Shown here in pieces: positions 38,618 to 47,214 of a stretch of 64,000 bases of DNA; the first letter of the stretch is position 1; each line of letters starts with the position of its first letter. Made by a program: the position numbers and the translations under genes. The notes under the pieces were generated by a model. It worked only from the letters and a program-made list of their open reading frames with translations, searched no databases and was not told the DNA's origin. The DNA lies in the NCBI GenBank assembly GCA_903632075.3, contig CAHIKZ030003502.1, positions 23,138-87,137 of the forward strand. The letters run 5' to 3'. Origin of the DNA: Acanthosepion pharaonis. Its lineage: Eukaryota > Mollusca > Cephalopoda > Sepiida > Sepiidae.

Positions 38618-38925
38618 TCGCGCTGACCTTCATCACCCGCGACGGCGCATCGGTTGCGGCGGAGGGGATGCCCGGTGAGACGCTGCTGCGCGCCGGCCAG
38701 CGGGCCGGCAGCTGGAGGAGGCACCTGCGGTGGGCAGATGGCCTGTGCCACCTGCCATGTCCTGATCGAGCCGGCCTTTCTCGATCGCTCGCCCCCGCCC
38801 TCGGCCGAGGAGGAGGATATGCTCGACACGGTTCCCGAGGCCACCCGCGCCAGCCGGCTGGCCTGCCAGATCATGCTGTCCCCGATCTGACGGGTGCATC
38901 GCTCGCATTCCCTGAACCAGGATAA
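38614..38925 (+). CDS. Adrenodoxin-type 2Fe-2S ferredoxin
   Basis: Ferredoxin of about 103 residues: LTFITRDGASVAAEGMPGET, LLRAGQRAG, then the cluster site LEGTCGGQMACATCHVLIEP (Cys-x5-Cys-x2-Cys), LPPPSAEEEDMLDTVPEATR and the fourth cysteine in SRLACQIMLSPDL. It is of the ISC/adrenodoxin type that gives electrons to Fe-S assembly or cytochromes P450. Start GTG 38614 overlaps the desulfurase stop. The last codons shift near 38883; the preferred stop is TAA 38923 (SLAFPEPG), the alternative TGA 38888. Confidence 0.92.
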   Translation: MIALTFITRDGASVAAEGMPGETLLRAGQRAGSWRRHLRWADGLCHLPCPDRAGLSRSLAPALGRGGGYARHGSRGHPRQPAGLPDHAVPDLTGASLAFPEPG

Positions 38926-39011
38926 CGAGTTGGTTCAGCACGCAATCATCGCCGATTCGGCATTCTCCCCACATGCTCGCTGGAAGGCGGGCTTACCGGG
39001 AGTAAAGCGTT

Positions 39012-39327
39012 ATGAAACTTCTTGCTGTATTGGGTGCCGGCCTGATCGCCGTGACGGGAATCTTCTGCGGCTGCACTGGCCGATGCCGCCCCTGCATGAC
39101 CGCTGGGGCCGTGGGCCGGGTTGGGGACCGCGGCCGGGCTGGCATGATCGTGGGCTGGTGGGGGATCGCGGCCCCGGCTGGAACCGTGGACACCGCTGGG
39201 ATCGAGGCCCGCGTTGGGACCGTGGTCCGCGCTGGCATCGTGGCGGCTATAACCGACCGCGCGTCGTGTGCCGGTGGGAGCGGACTGGAACGGACCGGTG
39301 CGCCGCTGCTTCAACACCTATCGCTAA
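39012..39327 (+). CDS. Small secreted Gly/Trp/Arg-rich repeat protein
   Basis: Starts MKLLAVLGAGLIAVTGI, a signal peptide, then after a shift DAAPMHDRWGRGPGWGPRPG and a low-complexity repeat of RGPRWD/RGPGWN/RGPRWH units. The end is VVCRWERHWNGPVRRCFNTY with two cysteines likely to form a disulfide. About 100 residues. Indels near 39070, 39170 and 39285. Similar RxGW-rich proteins occur in sphingomonads with no known role. The gene lies just upstream of the SRP RNA. Confidence 0.7.
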
Positions 39328-39401
39328 GCTCTTAACGGTTCGTCGCGCGCGGGGCCGGATATGGACTTGATCCCCGGCCCTGTTTCGCCATATGCGCGAC
39401 C

Positions 39402-39493
39402 GGGAGTCGGGCGGACGTAGTCGTCGCCAACCCGGTCAGGTCCTGACGGAAGCAGCCGTAACGATTTCGCTGCGGGTCGTTCCGCTCCCACCC
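39402..39493 (+). ncRNA. ffs: Signal recognition particle 4.5S RNA
   Basis: The Ffh-binding core reads CCCGGTCAGGTCC, then loop TGAC, then GGAAGCAGCCGTAACG, matching the bacterial SRP helix 8 internal loops. Flanking arms pair over the full length (GGGAG...CGG at 39402 with CCG-CTCCC at 39483). About 92 nt, the normal size. The apical loop is TGAC where most bacteria have GGAA. Gene order ffs-dnaX-ybaB is found in other bacteria. Exact ends are estimated from pairing. Confidence 0.9.
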
Positions 39494-39522
39494 TCCGCAC
39501 ATGCCGATCCACGTCGCACTCG

Positions 39523-39541
39523 ATACACCATCGGTGTATCC
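39523..39541. promoter_or_regulatory. Perfect palindrome between ffs and dnaX
   Basis: GATACACC-ATC-GGTGTATC is an exact 8-3-8 inverted repeat 30 bases after ffs and 74 bases before dnaX. It may be a protein-binding operator; it lacks a T tract, so it is a poor terminator. Confidence 0.5.
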
Positions 39542-39614
39542 GCCGATGACGGCGCGCACTGGAGCGCCTATGTTGCTCCGCGATGATTTCCTCCCCCGAC
39601 CATCACGGCCCAGC

Positions 39615-41272
39615 ATGGCTGACCTGTTCGACCGGGCGAACCGCCCCAGCCCACAAGGCCGAGGCCTATCGCGTCTTGGCGCGCAAATATCGGCGCAGAC
39701 CTTTGCCGCGCTGATCGGGCAGGACGCGATGGTCCAGACGCTGGGCAACGCGATCAAGCGCGACCGGCTGGCCCATGCCTTTCTGATGACCGGCGTGCGC
39801 GGGGTCGGCAAGACCTCGACCGCGCGGTTGATCGCCAAGGCGCTGAACTGCGTCGGCCCGGACGGCACGTGGGCGGACGATCCAGCCTTTGCGGGCAATG
39901 CGAGCCCTGCCGCGCCATCGCCGAGGGTCGCCATATCGATGTGATCGAGATGGACGCCGCCAGCCATACCGGCGTCGACGACGTGCGCGAGATCATCGAG
40001 GCGTCGCAGCTGCGCCGCCGTCTCCGCGCGCTTCAAGATCTACATCGTCGACGAAGTGCATATGCTTTTCCAAGAACGCCTTCAACGCGCTGTTGAAGAC
40101 GCTGGAGGAGCCGCCCGCGCATGTGAAATTCCTGTTCGCCACCACCGAGGTGAACAAGGTTCTGATCACCGTCCTGTCGCGCTGCCAGCGTTTCGACCTG
40201 CGGCGGATTACGGCCGACAAGCTGGCGGCGCATTTCGCCGACATCTGCGTCAAGGAAGGCGTCACCGCCGAGGACGAGGCGCTGATGCTGGTCGCGCGCG
40301 GCGGAAGTACCGGCGCGCGACGGCCTGTCGATCCTCGACCGGGCGATCGCCCATGCCGATCTGAAGGCGGCGGCGTTACCGCGAGCGCCGTGCGCGAAAT
40401 GCTGGGCCTGTCGATCGCGGCGCGGTGCGCGACCTGCTTGGGCTGGTGCTGAACGGTGACGGGGCGGGTGCGCTCGCGTCGCTGCGGCGGCAATATGATT
40501 ATGGCGTCGATCCGCACCGGTGCTGCGGTCGCTGCTCGAGACGGTGCACGGCATCACCCTGACCAGCGTCGGCACCCGCCCGACGCCGCGCAGCTGCTGG
40601 AGGAACGCGCCGCGCGCGAGGAATGGGCGGGCTCGCTGAGCTTCCCGCGCTGCACCGGCTGCGGCAGTTGTTCCTGAAGGCCGCGACGAAGTGGCGCGCG
40701 CACCGCCCATCGAGGCGGCGGAAATGGCGCTGCTCCGCGCGATCCATGCCTCGACGCTGCCTGATCGGGCGAGCTGGCCCGCCAGATTCGCGACGGTGGC
40801 GTGTCAGCCCCAGCGCGCGGCGGTGACGCAAGCGGCGTCTGGCCGCGGCGCCGGTCGCCCTTTGCCCCACCCTCCCCCGGCCGAGCCCGCCCAACTGCCC
40901 GGACAGCTTCGTCGCGATGATCGATCGGCTGGACGATATGGGCCAGTTGGCGCTGGCCGCGCGGTTGCGCCATGGCGCGCGGCTCGTGCGCTACACCCCG
41001 CCCGAGATGGTGTTCAGCGGATCGCGCCCGATCGCCGCCGACACGCTCAGCGAACTGGTCTCCGCGCTGAAGACGGCGACGGGCCAGATTTGGCGCATCA
41101 CCCTCGAAAGATGTGCCTGGCGAACCCACATTGCACGAGCAGCAGGTCGCCGCCGAGGAGGCGATCAAGACCGCCGCGCGGGAAATCGGACATGGTCCGT
41201 GCCGCGCGCGAGGCTTTCCCTGAGGCCGAATTGATGGAATGGCCCGGCAAACGCAGTGTGAACGGGCGATGA
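39615..41272 (+). CDS. dnaX: DNA polymerase III subunits gamma and tau
   Basis: Clamp-loader ATPase. It starts MADLFD at ATG 39615, then in repaired frames AYRVLARKYRPQTF, LIGQDAMVQTLGNAIKRDRL, Walker A in TGVRGVGKTSTARLIAKALN, the zinc module (CGQCEPCRAIAEGRHIDVIE), Walker B FKIYIVDEVHML, KNAFNALLKTLEEPPAHVKF, SRCQRFDLRRI and GLSILDRAIAHAD. The tau-specific C-terminus ends AAREAFPEAELMEWP then GKRSVNGR. About 555 residues with many indels. Stop TGA 41270-41272. No clear programmed-frameshift signal can be claimed because of the many sequence errors. Confidence 0.94.
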
Positions 41273-41273
41273 T

Positions 41274-41592
41274 GTGAAGAATCCGACGAAATCCCGGCCA
41301 TGGCCCAGAACGTCCAGAACGAACTGTAAAAGGCGCAGGCCAATCTCGACACGATCGAGGTCGAGGGCGTCTCGGGCGGTGGTCTGGTCAAGGTGAAGGC
41401 CTCGGCCAAGGCCGGACCATCGGCATCGCCATCGACGACCGTTGATGCAGCCGTTGGAAAAGGCATGCTGGAGGACCTGCTCGCCGCCGCGATCAACGAT
41501 GCGCGGACCAGGGCGGACACCGCCCTGGCGCGGAGATGTCGAAGATGACCAACGGCCTGCCGCTGCCGCCGGGGTTCAAGCTGCCCTTCTGA
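41274..41592 (+). CDS. ybaB: YbaB/EbfC nucleoid-associated protein
   Basis: Small DNA-binding protein: AMAQNVQNEL, then KAQANLDTIEVEGVSGGGLV, KVKASAKG-T-GIAID, EDLLAAAINDARTRAD and the end KMTNGLPLPPGFKLPF. About 107 residues. It starts at GTG 41274, overlapping the dnaX end, and stops at TGA 41590-41592. An in-frame TAA stands at the codon after NEL, where the family usually has a glutamine, plus indels near 41288, 41418, 41435 and 41465. Order dnaX-ybaB is conserved widely. Confidence 0.9.
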
Positions 41593-41650
41593 TCCATCGG
41601 AACGGGGGACTAGGACGTCGCGTTGACCCGTCGAAAACGGGAGAAATGCG

Positions 41651-41879
41651 ATGTCCGCCCCCAGCATCTGAAGGATCAACCGCACCAGTCGTAATCAACG
41701 AACGCCGCAGCGGACGCGGCATGATCCTGCTGTTCGCCATGCTCGCGCTTCTGGTGCTCGGCATCTATTACGCGTTGCACCAGACGGGTCTGGAGGAAAG
41801 GCGCGAGGCCCGGCGCGCGACCGCGGCTGAGCCGATCCCTCCACCAGTCGGATGCCAACCCCACCCGATAAGCCTCTGA
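41651..41879 (+). CDS. Small single-pass membrane protein
   Basis: About 75 residues: an N-terminal SEGSTAPVVINERRSGR segment, one transmembrane helix (GMILLFAMLALLVLGIYYAL) and a charged tail (HQTGLEERREARRATAA). The start ATG 41651 needs an indel within ten codons. No family is recognised. It lies 59 bases after ybaB. Confidence 0.55.
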
Positions 41880-41960
41880 TTTTCGTCGCCTGTCGGAGGA
41901 TCGGAACGTCATCGCCCCACATCGCGTTGCAGCCCTCACCAATAGAGGAGGGAACATGCC

Positions 41961-42208
41961 ATGGCCGATGAACGCATCACCGAAACCCATAATGCCCAAC
42001 CCCATACCACCGTCATCGAACGGCGCGGCGGCGGTGGCGGCATCGCGATCGCTATCGTTCTGCTGGTCGCGGTATTGATCGGCGGGTTCTATCTGTTCAG
42101 CCGGGGCGGCGCGGAAAACCAGGCGCGACGCGGCGGTGACCTCGGCGGCTAAGAGCGTTGGCGATACCGCCGAAAAGGCTGGCGACGCCATTTCCGGCGA
42201 CGGGGTAA
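41961..42208 (+). CDS. Small single-pass membrane protein with Ala/Asp-rich tail
   Basis: Starts MADERITETHNAQPHTTVIE, then RRGGGGGIAIAIVLLVAVLI and GGFYLFSRGGAENQA, a transmembrane helix. After a shift near 42128 a tail follows that reads SAAKSVGDTAEKAGDAISGD. About 80 residues. ATG 41961 has GAGGGAAC upstream. The stop is TAA 42206 in the shifted frame, the earlier TAA 42151 in the sequenced frame. Function unknown; the plan (poly-Gly linker, helix, KSVGDTAEKAGDA) is common in sphingomonads. Confidence 0.65.
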
Positions 42209-42216
42209 TCGACGTT

Positions 42217-42253
42217 ACGACCGGCCAAGTGGATCCGTCACTTGGTCGGTCGT
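42217..42253. other. Long hairpin between a small membrane protein gene and mtgA
   Basis: Fifteen-base arms (ACGACCGGCCAAGTG and CACTTGGTCGGTCGT, one G-U pair) around a seven-base loop. It lies between convergent genes and may stop transcription from one or both sides, although no T tract follows. Confidence 0.6.
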
Positions 42254-42429
42254 GATGGCTACTGGATCGACGGCAGAGCCTGTATCACTCGCCCGCATGG
42301 CGACGCCCACACCAGTATTTCCTGTATCCACCTCTCCACATGACCGTCGGAGAGTGGAGGATCGCGCTTTTGCAGGGCCGAAGAAACCAGACGGGTGCCT
42401 GAACGATACCGGCGGACACAGCCGCCAGA

Positions 42430-43108
42430 TTAGCGAATACAGCTATCCAGCCCCTGCCGCCGCACGACGCCGACGCGCGCGTGATGACGTTGCCACATGC
42501 CGCCGGACGAATCCGTCGGCGCCACCGCCTCGCGCTTCTTTTGGGCAACGGCAGCACAGCGCCGCGATCCGCGCCGCCTCGGTCGGCGACAGATGCGAGG
42601 GTCGTGCGAAATAGCGCATCGCCCCGGCATTGGCGCCATAGGTGCCGATGCCCGTCTCGGCGATATTGAGATAGACCTCCATGATCCGCCGTTTGCCCCT
42701 TTAACGTCTCGATCAGGAAGGTGAACGTGCCTCGAACGCCTTGCGGATATAGCCGCCGCCCTGAAACAGGAAGGCGTTCTTCGCGGTCTGCTGGCTGATC
42801 GTCGAACTGCCGCGGATCCGTCCGCCCTGCGCGTTGCGATAGGCGGCACTCGCCATCGCCTTTGAAGTCGAAGCCGTGATGCGGCGAGAAGCGCGCATCC
42901 TCGCCCGCGATCGCAGCGCGTGCCATGTCGCGGGATCCATCTCGGATAACGGCATCCAGTCCTGGTCACCCCATGCCCACCGACTACGTCACCCAACATG
43001 GTGAAGGTGATGGGCGGCGGCACGAACTGACAGGATGCCGACCCAGACGACACTCAGGATCACAAAGGCGAGTACGGCCTTCAGGGCCCAGCGAGCGATA
43101 CGGAACAT
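42430..43108 (-). CDS. mtgA: Monofunctional biosynthetic peptidoglycan transglycosylase
   Basis: Inner-membrane glycosyltransferase family 51 enzyme that polymerises lipid II. The N-terminal membrane anchor is MFRIARWALKAVLAFVILSV with VWVGIL. The catalytic part has MARAAIAGEDARFSPHHGFD with the catalytic glutamate, GRIRGSSTISQQTAKNAFLF, RFTFLIETLKGK-like, and VYLNIAETGIGTYGANAGAM. The second catalytic glutamate region follows (YFARPSHLSPTEAARIAAL). About 225 residues. Start ATG 43108; stop near 42430 after LDSCIR. Indels near 43020, 42860, 42730, 42690 and 42535. Confidence 0.92.
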
Positions 43109-43247
43109 GGAGCCAGGCCCAGCTGGGTTTACAGGCAAGGTCACGATCCCCCCGGTACGGGGAAGGAGACAACCGAGAAGCGGTAGCGGACGGGTTTGAA
43201 GCCCCTCCGTCAGGACCATACCCGCCACCTCCCCGCACCGGGCGGCT

Positions 43248-43413
43248 TTACAGCGTCCAGATCAGCACATTGCCGACCAGCACGACCGCCATCACCAGCA
43301 TCAGCGCACTTTTGCGCCGATCCCCACGCCGGATCGTCATTGATAAGCCGCCCGCGATGCTGGCAAAGGCCGCCATCGCGATCGCCGGTGCGGCCTCGGG
43401 CAATCCCCTCCAT
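43248..43413 (-). CDS. Small two-helix membrane protein
   Basis: A 55-residue protein between the threonine dehydratase gene and mtgA. In repaired frames it reads EAAPAIAMAAFASIAGGLSM, TIRRGDRRKSALMLVMAVVL and VGNVLIWTL: two transmembrane helices joined by a basic loop. The start ATG overlaps the dehydratase stop (TGATGG). Indel near 43403. No family is recognised. Confidence 0.6.
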
Positions 43414-44361
43414 CACCCCCTGCCAGCACACGGGCATAGGCCGCCCGGTCGACATTGCCGCCCGACAGCAGCACCAACATCCCGTCTTCCGCCTTGACCT
43501 TGCCGGCCAGCAGCAGCGGCGAGCGCCACCGCCCCGCCCGGCTGACCACCGCCGCAGGCGGTCGGCGGCGAAACGTGCTGCGCCGCCGCGCCCTTCGGCC
43601 TGCTGGGACCGCGACGCTCGGGCCCTCGCCGCGCCAGCACTTCGAAGGTCGCGGCGACACCCGCGTCGTCTGGAAGCGAGTCGCAGGCGGTCGGCGGCGG
43701 ATTGTCGCCCACCGGCTCGATCCATCCCGCCTCCAGCGAGCGGCGCATATCGTCCCAGCCTTCCGGCTCGACCACCGTCACCCGCGCTTCGGACAAAGCC
43801 AGTGTCAGCCCCGCCGCCAGCCCGCCACCGCCGCAGGGCGACACGGACATGGTCGGCGTGCTGAGCCTGATCGCCGCCATATCTGCGCCGCCGCTTCGAT
43901 ACCCGCCGAGCCCTGCCCTCGATCACCCGGGGATCGTCAAGAGCACCAGCGTCGCCCCCCCGCGCAGTCCGCGAGTTCCGGGCGATCAGTTCGCGACTTT
44001 CGTCGCGCGCGATCAAGGTCGACGATCTCCGCCCCCAGTGCCAGCGTACCGCGCTTGGAGGACGGCGCGTCCGGCGGGCATCACGATCGTCGCCGCGATC
44101 CCCAGCCGGCGCGCGGCGGGCGATCCTGTGCATGATTGCCTGAGGAGAAAGCGACGACCCCGCGACCGCGAACATCGTCAACGCGGTTAATCGGTGCACG
44201 CACCGCGCAGCTTGAACGCGCCGATCGGCTGCAAGCTTTCGGGCCTTGAACACCACCATCCTCCTGTTGATCTGCAGGGAAAATCGGCTCGGCAGGAGGA
44301 TGTGGGCGATCTTCTGGCGGCATCGCGGACCCCTACTTTTAGGCTGTCTTAAGATTGTCAC
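43413..44361 (-). CDS. Threonine/serine dehydratase (PLP fold type II)
   Basis: Catabolic or biosynthetic threonine ammonia-lyase without a regulatory domain, about 315 residues. PLP lysine: ESLQPIGAFKLRGA. Then RINRVDDVRGRGVVAFSSGN with NHAQ, ARRLGIAATIVMPADAPSSK and LVLLDDPRVIEGQG in repaired frames. The glycine loop for PLP phosphate is PCGGGGLAAGLTLALSEARV, then TVVEPEGWDDMRRSLEAGWI and VLLSGGNVD near the end. Start GTG 44361 is tentative. Stop TGA 43413-43415. Indels are very frequent here. It gives an alpha-keto acid and ammonia from the amino acid. Confidence 0.85.
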
Positions 44362-44495
44362 TTTTTATCTCCGACGCCCTTCACCGCTTTCTGAAAACCG
44401 ACCCTATTTCGCGCCTCCGCTGCCCCACATGGGACTTCCAACCGCGGAGTTTTTTGTCACCGTATGCCGTCAGGCAATTGGAGGTCCTCCGAATC

Positions 44496-45699
44496 ATGCG
44501 CGCTGGGGAGCTGCCCACTCGACCGCCGTCCCTCCAATCTGGAGCGCGGCATCGACATCGCCAAGCGTCGTCCGGCTGACCGGTCACGCTTCTTCGCCCG
44601 CACGCCGCTGCGCGCCGCCGCCCGATTCTTCGTTGAGAAGTTTCCGGGCCGGCCGATGTATGCCGTGAAGGCGATCCGTCGCCGGATCTGATCCAGATCC
44701 CGTGGGACAAATGGCATCACCCATTTCGATACCGCCTGATCGCCGAGGTGCGTCTGGTGAAGTCCGTCGCCCGCAGGCCGTCTGCTGCTTCATGCATCCG
44801 GTGAAGTCGGAAGAGGCGATTGCCGAGGCCTATTTCACCCACGGCGTCCGCACCTATTCGCTCGACAGCATGGAAGAGCTGGAAAGATCGTCCGCGCCAC
44901 GCAGGGCGCAGGCGACCTGACCCTGTGCGTCCGGATGCGCGTGTCGTCGGAGTACGCCAAGCTCAGCCTGGATCGAAGTTCGGCGTCAGCCCGAAAGAGT
45001 CGAAGGATCTGCTGATCGCGACCCGCCGTCGCCGATGCGCTGGGCATCTGCTTCCATGTCGGCAGCCAGACCATGACCCCGATGCCTATTCGGCTGCGAT
45101 GGGATGGGTGCGCGCGGCGATCGTCGCGGCGGCGGTCACGGTTGACGCGGGATCGATGTCGGCGGCGGCTTCCCTCAGCCTATCCGGGCATGACCCCGCC
45201 GCCGCTGGAGCGTTTCTTCGAGACGATCCACCGCGCGTTCGAGAGCCTGCCGGTGTATTCGGCCGAACTCTGGGCCGAGCCGGGTCGTGCGCTGTGCGCC
45301 GAATAAATCGTCGGTCGTGGTGCGTGTGGAGCGTCGTCGCGGCAATGAGCTGTACATCAACGACGGCGCGTACGGCGCGCTGTTTGATGCAGGCGCATAT
45401 CGGTGGAAGTACCCGGTCCAGCTGCTGCGTGAGCCGGATTCCGACGCGCGGGACATGGACTTCAGCTTCTGGGCCCGACCTGCGACGATCTCGATCATGC
45501 AGGGTCCGTTCCGCTGCCTGCGGACACGAACACCGGCGATTATTTCGAGATCGGCATGCTGGTGCCTACGGCCCGCGATGCGGACGCAGTTCAACGGTTC
45601 ACCCTGTCACGAGTTCGTCGTGACCGACGACGAGCCGATGTTGTCGGTCTATCGCGACGAGGCCGACAGGCCCGTCTGGCGAACGTCGTCAAGCTGTAA
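44496..45699 (+). CDS. Ornithine/lysine decarboxylase, PLP fold type III
   Basis: Alanine-racemase-fold decarboxylase of about 395 residues that makes putrescine or cadaverine. It shows FFVEKFPGRPMYAVKA with the PLP lysine, ASFMHPVKSEEAIAEAYFTH, GVRTYSLDSMEELE, TLCVRMRVSSEYAKLSLD, ALGICFHVGSQTM, ERFFETIHRAFESLPVYSAE, LWAEPGRALCAE and ELYINDGAYGALFDAGAYRW. The sequence GGAGGTCCTCCG before ATG 44496 is a strong ribosome binding site. Stop TAA 45697-45699. About ten indels. Pairing with the next gene points to polyamine (homospermidine) synthesis. Confidence 0.9.
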
Positions 45700-45880
45700 C
45701 CCAGCCCGACAACAACCTATGGCCCTCCTGCGCCAGCGGGAGGGGAATGGGTAGCATTGCGGGTTCGCCCACGATAAGCTCCCTTCCCATACCGGTCCTG
45801 CCATTCGCGCAGAGCCGGGCCAGCCGGGTTACCGCGTCCCCATTAACGACGGCGGCTTCTCGATGATGATGGAACCATCC

Positions 45881-46889
45881 ATGACCGACACGATCAACGA
45901 CAACCGCAAGGCCGAGCTGCTCTCCAGCGTGGTCGAGCATATCGACATCACCAAGTTCGACGCCCGCCCGATCATCGATCTGGCGGGCAAGATAGGCTTC
46001 ACCAGCCGCGACTCGCGCGCGACTGGCATCTACAACCAGATGCTGGCCGACAAGGACTGCTCGATCTTTCCTCGTTATCGCGGGTTCGACCTCGGCCGGC
46101 GGCTGCATGGACCTGTATGCCGAGCTGCTGCTTCGAACATGATCGACGGCGTGGTCGCGACCGGCGCGTCGATCGTCGACATGGATTTTCTTCGAGGGCC
46201 CGGTCACAAGCATTACCAGCGCTGGAAGTGCCGGACGACAACACGCTGCGTTCGCTTTACATCGACCGCATCTACGACACCTATCGACGAAGAGCAGCTC
46301 GTGATTGTGACCATACGATCGGGCAAGATCGCCGATCTGCTGGAGCCCAAGCCTATTCGAGCCGCGCCTTCATCCGCGTGAGATGGGCAAGTATCTGGCC
46401 GAGCATGGCAAGAAGGAAAACAGCCTCTGTCAGCTCGCTTATGAGCATGACGTGCCGATCTTCTGCCCGGCATTCGTCGACCGTCGGCCGGTTTCGGTCT
46501 GGTGAAGCATCAGGTCGAGCGCGCCAAGCGAAGGCAAGCCGTACATGGTGCTCGACGCTACTGCCGACTTCCGCGAATTGACGGACATCAAAGATCAAGG
46601 CAGGCACGACTGGCCTTTTGATGATCGGCGGCGGCGTTCGAAAATTTCATCAGGACACGGTTGTCTGTGCCGAGATCTCGGGGCCATGACGACGTCGAAA
46701 TGCACAAATACGCGGTGCAGATCCGGTGGCCGATGGGACGGCGCCTGCTCGTCCTCGACGCTGAAGGAAGCGGCGAGCTGGGGCAAGGTCGATACCGCGC
46801 TTGAGCAGATGGTGTTTGCGGAAGCGGGCTTGGTCATGCCGTTGCTGGCTTCGGACGCCTATCATCGCGGCCACTGGCGGAGCGCGTAA
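45881..46889 (+). CDS. Deoxyhypusine synthase-like protein, probable homospermidine synthase
   Basis: Homologue of deoxyhypusine synthase, about 335 residues: AELLSSVVEHIDITKFDARP, NMIDGVVATGASIVDMDF, RSLYIDRIYDTY, IREMGKYLAEHGKKENSL, LAYEHDVPIFCPAFVDSS, KPYMVLDATADFRELTDIK, and a GGGVPKNF-type segment with the catalytic lysine recoverable near 46632. Bacteria lack the eIF5A substrate, and some such homologues make homospermidine; that role is inferred from the adjacent ornithine decarboxylase. Start ATG 45881 with GGA upstream; stop TAA 46887-46889. Indels throughout. Confidence 0.88.
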
Positions 46890-46918
46890 AGCGTCGTTGG
46901 GGAGCGATTTTCGACTAA

Positions 46919-47069
46919 TGCTGGAATTTCTTGAACGCGATCAGCTAGCTTACATCATCATCGGCGTCGTTCTGATCGCCGGGTTGGCCTTCGCGGTCCT
47001 TTCTATTCCCGGCGACGCAAGCGCGAAAAGCTGCGCCGCCGCGGGATCAAGAAGTGCGTATTGAGATGA
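46919..47069 (+). CDS. Small single-pass membrane protein with basic tail
   Basis: About 49 residues: MLEFLERDQLAYIIIGVVLI and AGLAFAVLS, a transmembrane helix, then after one shift a strongly basic end (RRRKREKLRRRGIKK). It lies 29 bases after the deoxyhypusine-synthase-like gene and ends one base before a terminator stem. No family is recognised; the tail would face the cytoplasm. Confidence 0.6.
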
Positions 47070-47100
47070 GGCGGAACCGCAAGTTGTTCCGCCCCTTTCC
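47070..47100 (+). terminator. Rho-independent terminator of the polyamine genes
   Basis: GGCGGAAC, loop CGCAAGTT, GTTCCGCC, followed by CCTTTCC. The stem begins right after the stop of the small membrane protein gene. The T run is short. Confidence 0.75.
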
Positions 47101-47214
47101 AATGGGCCATGCTTTTCGCCGCTGCCTGGCGCTTTTCGCTTGCCTGGGGCAACGCGTGTCGGCACCCTCTCTCCTCATAGCGCTATCAGATGCGGGGAAT
47201 GAGGGGATGCAGAA

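Noticed and set aside
38946..39317. Minus-strand frame of 123 codons with His/Ala/Gly repeats
   Set aside because: It is the antisense of the RGPRW-repeat gene, which has a signal peptide and start site on the plus strand.
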